Below are positions 58,283 to 64,000 of a stretch of 64,000 nucleotides of DNA, piece after piece. Both the position numbers and the translations under genes were made by a program. The stretch spans positions 12,099,280 through 12,163,279 of the forward strand of contig JAKZAP010000006.1 of the NCBI GenBank assembly GCA_023053575.1, read 5' to 3'. This stretch comes from Branchinecta lynchi (Eukaryota; Arthropoda; Branchiopoda; Anostraca; Branchinectidae). The stretch's first letter is position 1. Every line of letters begins with the position of its first letter. Under the pieces are notes generated by a model, which saw only the letters and a list, made by a program, of their open reading frames with translations, ran no database searches and had not been told where the DNA came from.

Positions 58283-59398
58283 CAGGGTTGCCACCGGCAG
58301 TACAATTGTACTCTTTTTAGTACATTTTTTTCAAAGAAGTAAGTTGGTAGTACATTTGAAAAAAGTAGTACTTTTGTAGTACATTTTAAGAAAGCTACTA
58401 CTTAATTTTTTTTTTTTTACAAATTTCTGTCTAAGATGATGTGGGGCTAGTTGCATTTCACTCATTTTATCTGAAACATTTAGTCATTGGATCTGATTAG
58501 TTTAATCTAATCTTTGTGAGCTAGTTAAGTCAATATTTGACAGTGCAAAATGGATACGTCAGCTGAATTTTATTGTAGCTATATTTCGATCCTTATCGGC
58601 ATGGGTCCTGGTGTCATAAGTTCTTGAAACTGTTAGAGCTTTTCTCCAAACCGGATCTTCGGGTCTTAGAACTGTCATGAAATACTACATCACGCATTTG
58701 TGCATATTATTAAATACATTTTTGGTCCCTTGCCCAGAAGTGTTACTAGCCAAATTGGTTTTTTTTTTTTTGGGGGGGGGGACAAGGCGTTTACCGACTT
58801 ACCTACTTTTACCGGCCGTTTTCAAGAAGAAGAAAAATATGGTTTTGAAAAAATTCAACCGATTTTTGGAAAAACAGGCTGTTTTGACGAAAAATAGACT
58901 GATCTTCAGAATAACCGACTGTTTTCATGAAAAAAATCAACTGTTTTTGACGAAAAATCACGGCGCTTCGCGCAGACTCGGTTACTTTATATCGACTGGC
59001 CGACAACACTGGAGGGGGGGGGGCGTCCCCCCAGTCGTGACGCCCCTGCCCTTGTCTCCTAATTGCAATAGGCCAATCTGCAAGAACAGACAAGAAAAGG
59101 AGAAAAGAGGATGATTTCGTTTTCTGTTTTAAGAAATGATATAATATTTCTATAGATTTTACCTAACCGGAATTTGTTCAAGTAGGAAAAACCCTAGGTT
59201 CGATTCGATTCATCGATTCAGGCCATATTAATAGGGTCGTGCGAAAGGCATTTACAGTAGCGACAGGGGAAGACATCGCGCGTGTTGCGCGAAGCGCAAC
59301 ACGCTAAAAAAAATTTTTTAGGTAGTACATTTTCTCCCCTGGTAGTACCTTTTTGGTACTTGGATAGTGCATTTTATTTGAGTCAAGTGGCAACCCTG
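58283..59398. mobile_element. 1.1-kb hAT-type element nested in the 58091 element
   Basis: Ends CAGGGTTGCCACCGG and AAGTGGCAACCCTG, with the perfect 8-bp duplication ACCATAAA (58275-58282, 59399-59406). Subterminal regions are rich in 'AGTAGTAC' and 'GTACATTT' motifs. It contains one arm of the foldback family (58561-58610) and the MITE at 58735-59048. No coding capacity is recognisable. Confidence 0.92.
58735..59048. mobile_element. hAT-type MITE, GGCGTTACTAGCC family, copy 2 (innermost)
   Basis: 314 bp from CAGAAGTGTTACTAGCC to GTCGTGACGCCCCTG, flanked by CCCTTGCC and CCCTTGTC, an 8-bp duplication with one change. It is the third level of nesting: inside 58283-59398, inside 58091-60368. 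Confidence 0.88.
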
Positions 59399-59796
59399 AC
59401 CATAAATCTATCTTAGCTATTAAAACGAAGGGATGCGGCTATTTCTTTGGTTTTAATCGTCTGATCGTGTCTCCATTTCGAATGGCAAAAAGACACTTTG
59501 ATCATCAGTGTTTTCACAAAATTTCGCCTGCGGCGCATTTTGTAGTTTATATTCCCGATTTAGAAGAAGGGTGCGTCATTTATAGTAGGCGTTGAAGGCT
59601 TGGAATATTTGGGAGTATAAACCACACTAAAAGCTAGAATTTAAGTTAAATTTTGCCAGAAAAAAAGGCGTGTTTAAAAACGTTTACCTGCGGCGCTTAG
59701 TATAATTTGTCCTGGGTACAGACGTTGCCACTGCTCCTGTTGTATGTACATTTTCAAGTCCCGTCTAGAGACGCCCTCTTTAATGGTAGTGTTGGT

Positions 59797-60100
59797 CAGA
59801 GGCGTTACTAGCCAAAATGTTTTTTTTTGGGGGGGGGGGAGAGGGCAAGGCATTTACCGACTGGCTGGTAATTTTTACCGGCTGTTTTTGTAGAAAAAAA
59901 CGACTGTTTTCAAGAAAAAAACGACCGTTTTGAAAAAAAGTTGACTGATTTTCAGAAAAACCGACTGTTCCCTTGAAACAAATCAACCGTTTTGACAAAA
60001 AATCGCGGCGCTTCGCGCAGACTCGGTAGTTTTATACTGACTGGCCAACAACATTGGGGACGGAGGTGCCCCCCCCCCCCCCCCCCCAGTCGTTACCCTG
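59797..60100. mobile_element. hAT-type MITE, GGCGTTACTAGCC family, copy 3
   Basis: 304 bp from CAGAGGCGTTACTAGCC to CAGTCGTTACCCTG, flanked by GTGTTGGT and GTGTTTGT (one mismatch). It shares 'AAAAATCGCGGCGCTTCGCG' and the repeated 'CGACTGTTTT' core with copies 1 and 2. It lies in the right part of the 58091 element but outside the 58283 element. Confidence 0.88.
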
Positions 60101-63100
60101 GTGTTTGTATTTAGTCGTTTAATATTCATTTAGTTCTTACGGCAAAAACGTTCTAGTCCTCCCAAACGATAGAGACGAAAAATTCAGATACGTTTGCTCA
60201 AATCCTCCAGCTATATATAGTCTTAACAACTATCCCTTTAATTAGTACGGACACATTTATTTTTTTCGGCAGGATTTCTTGCAGGATTTTTGAACTTTCC
60301 GAGCAGGATTTTTCAGGATTTTTGGGGTTACCGGCAGGATTTTCAAAGTGGAGCAAGTGGAAGCACTGATGCAGAGTTAGATTTGAGTAGGATTTCAGTT
60401 AGTAATTAGAAGACGCTGCGTTATGTTGTTCCTGTAAATAAATCTGAAATAAAGGCTGATACTGTGTATTGAACCCCGAACAGATAGTGGAAAGGGTGAA
60501 ATCGTAGTAACCAACATCGATCCGTTACAGTAGTATTTTGAATAGGTAATCGGAATTTGGGCCCATGGTGTCGCCGTGTCGCATAAAACATTTCACTGAC
60601 ATCGAGTTGTTCTGTTGGTTGGTTGGTCATTTTCCAAGTGCTTTCTAGATTTGTTAGTTTTTAAACCATATAATGATCTGAAGCTAGCCGATAATGTATA
60701 TGAGCTTTTCAAGAACTAATGGGTTATTTATTTATTGCTTTATACTTATACTTTTGTACTTATTTTATTAATAAACGCAATTTAACTCTTTTGTATTTAC
60801 ATCTACTGAACTAATGGAAAAACCTACGTTTTTGCTGGCGTGCAGTAGTAAAGGTTAACCATTTTCTAAACACACGAACAAACAACATAACAAATAACTA
60901 GTAAGAAAAAAAAAAGAAAAGAACAGACCCCCCCCCCAAAAAAAAAAAAAACCAGACCAAACTCCTTCACATTATCACTTACAAAATAAACATATACCTC
61001 CCAACAACCCTACTCCCTCCCAACCACCCTGACCACCCATCCACCAATTCCTCCCTACCACCCCTATCCAACCGTTGCAAGTTTAGTTTAGTGTTATTCA
61101 TAAAATTAGTGAAAATTAACTCTTTATGGCCCCACCATAAGGCCTGTCAATGGGCCAGGCCTTAAAAAATAACATCCGCATATTAGGCTATACAAATGTT
61201 TCTGACCTTTTAAAATGTATCCCCTGAATAAGAAACGCCTGCTTCCAGTCTCAAGTGATTCTGACTTATTGATTTTTGTAAGTATACAATTGATGGCTTG
61301 ATTCCAAGTGAAGGGCAGGATGGGGGGGGGGGGGGGTACACAAAAGCACTGAACTTTAGAATGTCTAAGTCATGAAAAGGAATGGGGGACACCTTCCCAA
61401 AAATTAATGATCCTTCTAGGAAGGGGTGCGAGGTCCATCATCAAAACGTAGGATGTGCTTCAAACTTGTCAAACATTTAACTCAAAATAAGGAGCATCGT
61501 AAGAAGGAGCTTATGTTTTTGTTAAGAAGGATGTGGAAAATTGATATGGCCATTTTAATGATTAGGGTAAACAAGTTTTGTTTCGTGATTCGAACTTGTC
61601 TGCTGCCTGAAGTGATCATTAAAATGTAATCGCGACTACTTATGTTTCTTTCTTTTTTTTTACAAGATCTTCACATATAAACTCCCTTTAGAGACTCCCT
61701 TTAGATGGCGTTTTGAAAATACGAATGAAATCAAAATTGTTTGGTTTCTTCGGTTGTTTATTTTTTTAATGTTCTGTTTCTTCTTTTTGGATATTTGGAC
61801 GATTAGAAAAGTAGCCTTATAATGCAAAACTTTTGTTTTCGACCCCGTAATATTGCCGTTAAAACAAAGCAACTGATTAAAAATAAGCGAAAGATTCAAC
61901 ACAGTCACAGTTAACAGCTCTAATTTGGATTGATTTTACTCAAATCATTGTTTGCACTAGGTATTGTGCATGAATATTTGTTAGGAGGAATTTCATCATA
62001 ATCTTCAACAGCTTTCAAAGTAAGGTGACGTTCACATAAGCATAAGTCTACTGCATGCTCGACGGTATGGCCATTAGATTTTTAAATCCAAAAGAGCACC
62101 ACAAATACTTTGCAAGAGCTGAGACTACTTTATTGCTTCAATTGAATATCACACGTCTCGCATTTTTTTTTTCCTCCTCTCGGTCTCGGCACACAGAATT
62201 AACATTTCAAAAGACTTGTCCTTCTGATATGACAATGTGAGAACGGAATAAAGGATCGGAAGTCTCTACTTCGTCAGATTCAACAAGCTGTGATTACCTC
62301 GTTCAAATTGCATACTCGGTAATGCACGCACTTTTAGTAGAAGGGGTTTCAGGCTCGCATTGTAGATTGTATACCATTGGGTGGTTCTTCTGTTAGAAGA
62401 TGCTGGACACAGGGTTTCTGCATGGATGAAGCTTATGTGAAGTGTTTCGTCATTTTGAAACGTTAGAAATGTTAAAGAAGTAAAGAGGTAGCTTAGTCAT
62501 ACTTTAATCAAATCAGAAATATTCGGCTCACTCAAAAGCTTAACCCTACTGCGAAAACAGAAAGACTTTAAAAGTTCTCTCCTTTAGCCTCGCATTTCTT
62601 AAGCCTATATTAGCTTTATTCATTATAGTCTTCACAATTTCGTAGACGAAAGGATTGCCGTCGATCGGTCAATATTGGGATGAATATGTTACTCCTAGAC
62701 GGGTTAGCAAATGCTTGCCAGGATGTAGAATGTGATAGGTTAAATTGGCCACAGAAAATGTCGAGCAAAATACATTTTCTCTTTGTTCTTGAGTTTACTC
62801 CACTATTTACCTTTGTTGTTATTAGTGGGTAAGAAAAAAATAAATAAATAAACAAATATCTACAGCATTTGATACATTCCTGACATAAAATTTAGATAAA
62901 GTACTTTTATTTATAATTGGTCTATCACTTTATTGTTTTAATCTTATTTCTAGTCCCAAAAATAGCAGTGAACTTTATACGTTACCTTCATACCCATTAA
63001 GAAAACGTCTCCTCAGATCCGAAAGTTTCCGAAAGCCTATTCATTGCGATGTCCGTTGATGTATGTGACGTATGGGGAGTGTCTATCACCTCCATAAAGC

Positions 63101-63684
63101 CATACAGTGTGACAACCGGATATCATGTTCGGGATCTATAGATCAAGTCCGTTTTTGTCTAATAACCATTCATTGGTGACTTGTCATCCGTATCTCTTTC
63201 GGAAATTGGGATTTGAAGAACTGGATGGGGTTTGAATAATTAAAGTCCTCGTCAAAACCTAGACATACACTTCCTGATAAAATCTTCAGCTTGTACTTGA
63301 CGCGAGCGGACCATCTCGTATGGGTCATAATGAATACTGACCAAAATTTCAGGCAAGACCCGTGTTTGTCTTACATAGCAACCAATTTCGGGCAAGAAAA
63401 GAAATAAAAATCAAAGAAGTTTTTAAAAATGTTACTGAAGAGATGGACTTATTACATGCGGAAATTTTAAAATCACAAGATAATTAACTGACAATTATTC
63501 AATGAGGATTCATTGTGCTCGAGGAAGAAAATTAGGAACCCCGGCATTCCGCACCGCATCCAGATGGTGAGCAAATTATAGCAAAAGATTGGGATGCAAG
63601 ATTCGCTGCTACTGAGCGATCAAGTAGGGTATCCATCTTATATACTGTAATGGTGCAAACCGGAATAGTCAGCTGAGATTTTCG

Positions 63685-63790
63685 GCCTTCTTGGCAAAGG
63701 TCCCGTCCAGATTTGGGTTCGTATTTCTAGCTTGAACCTGAAGAGAACCCTTCCCAGAAAATGTCGGAATGTCGCTGGAAGAAATCGCAG
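63685..63790. repeat. Foldback family, decayed pair of arms
   Basis: 'TTCGGCCTTCTTGGCAAAGG' and, 50 bp on, 'CTGAAGAGAACCCTTCCCAG' with 'TCGCAGCTGACT' are opposing, diverged arms of the hairpin family at 40274. A GAGCGTGTTCC MITE starts 40 bp later. Confidence 0.55.
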
Positions 63791-63831
63791 CTGACTTTGC
63801 TGTTTAGTGCCAGTCAGATATGATGGATATG

Positions 63832-64000
63832 GAGCGTGTTCCGCCCTTCTAACAATAGTAACTAATAGTTTCCAATTCCGTTCCAGCCTCACGAAAGTCA
63901 CTACGCTGACCGTTCCAACCTTCTCGAAATAGTAACTATTTGCTTACCACGCATGGGAGCGTAATAAGCCTGGTAGCTATGAATATCTGTAACGTGATTG
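63832..64000 (-). mobile_element. GAGCGTGTTCC MITE, copy 5 (cut by window end)
   Basis: Begins GAGCGTGTTCCGCCCTTC and follows the family interior ('AGTAACTATTTGCTTACCA', 'TAACGTGATTG') to the last base of the window. Orientation as in copies 1 and 3. The right end and its duplication lie outside. Confidence 0.82.

Larger units (their letters stand above)
58091..60368. mobile_element. 2.28-kb hAT-type element carrying nested insertions
   Basis: Terminal repeats CAGTGCTTCCACTTTG and, at the right, GTGGAAGCACTG (with a 'CAAAGTGGAGCAA' just inside). It is flanked by the perfect 8-bp duplication ATGCAGAG (58083-58090, 60369-60376). Both ends carry many 'CAGGATTT' subterminal repeats, as in hAT transposase-binding regions. 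The interior holds a 1116-bp hAT-type element (58283-59398), a MITE within that, and a second MITE at 59797. No transposase remains, so it is nonautonomous. Confidence 0.92.
48015..64000. other. Intron after the last visible exon (at least 16 kb)
   Basis: Starts with donor GTTAGT. I looked in + frames for the rest of FN2 (a GYxVxY-type strand, then a LxPxTxYxI-type motif) and saw no candidate, so the next exon is probably beyond the window. The content is CACTGTAAA elements (48805, 50426), a hAT MITE (49715), a TTAA-flanked element (51275), repeat blocks B and A (55213-57950), a tandem-repeat element (55710), a nested hAT complex (58091-60368) and a truncated MITE (63832). Stretches 51900-55200 and 60380-63680 show nothing recognisable. 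Confidence 0.75.

Noticed and set aside
22081..61340. Long G or C runs considered as CRISPR-like, regulatory or assembly-gap markers
   Set aside because: Most fall at fixed places inside MITEs or the complex repeat. No spaced direct repeats of CRISPR type occur, and this is animal DNA.

Overview
This window is animal (metazoan) genomic DNA. On the + strand it carries an internal piece of one large gene, a roundabout (Robo) axon-guidance receptor. Seven exons (1891-48014) join in phase into 529 uninterrupted codons: Ig2, Ig3, Ig4, Ig5, the first fibronectin type III domain, and the start of the second. All introns have GT..AG ends. Signal peptide, Ig1, the rest of FN2, FN3, the membrane segment and the cytoplasmic tail are not in the window. 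No other protein-coding gene could be supported on either strand. Robo, large introns (1 to >16 kb) and many short DNA transposons point to a non-vertebrate bilaterian. I cannot name the species.

Layout: upstream intron 1-1890; Ig2 exons 1891-2047 and 3123-3253; a 12.1 kb intron; Ig3 exon 15361-15606; a 7.3 kb intron; Ig4 first-half exon 22892-23097; an 11.2 kb intron; Ig4-end/Ig5-start exon 34318-34597; a 4.8 kb intron; Ig5-end/FN1-start exon 39359-39652; an 8.1 kb intron; FN1-end/FN2-start exon 47740-48014; then at least 16 kb of intron to the window end.

The introns are packed with transposable-element remnants, and many can be delimited to the base by inverted ends and target-site duplications (TSDs). 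There are three hAT-type families or elements with 8-bp TSDs: 'CAGGCCCGTATCCAGG', 'CAGAGGCGTTACTAGCC', and a 2.28 kb element at 58091-60368. The last holds another hAT-type element, which holds a third. Also present are a ~300-bp family ('GAGCGTGTTCCACCC') with 3-bp A/T duplications, a family flanked by TTAA, several foldback elements, two complex tandem-repeat families, and probable non-LTR retrotransposon tails. A small tandem duplication at 31501-32568 has a different MITE in each copy, so each copy preserves the other's empty site.

The most interesting material is the nested and precisely datable transposon structure and the inverted intronic repeats that could fold in the Robo pre-mRNA, rather than a new gene system.
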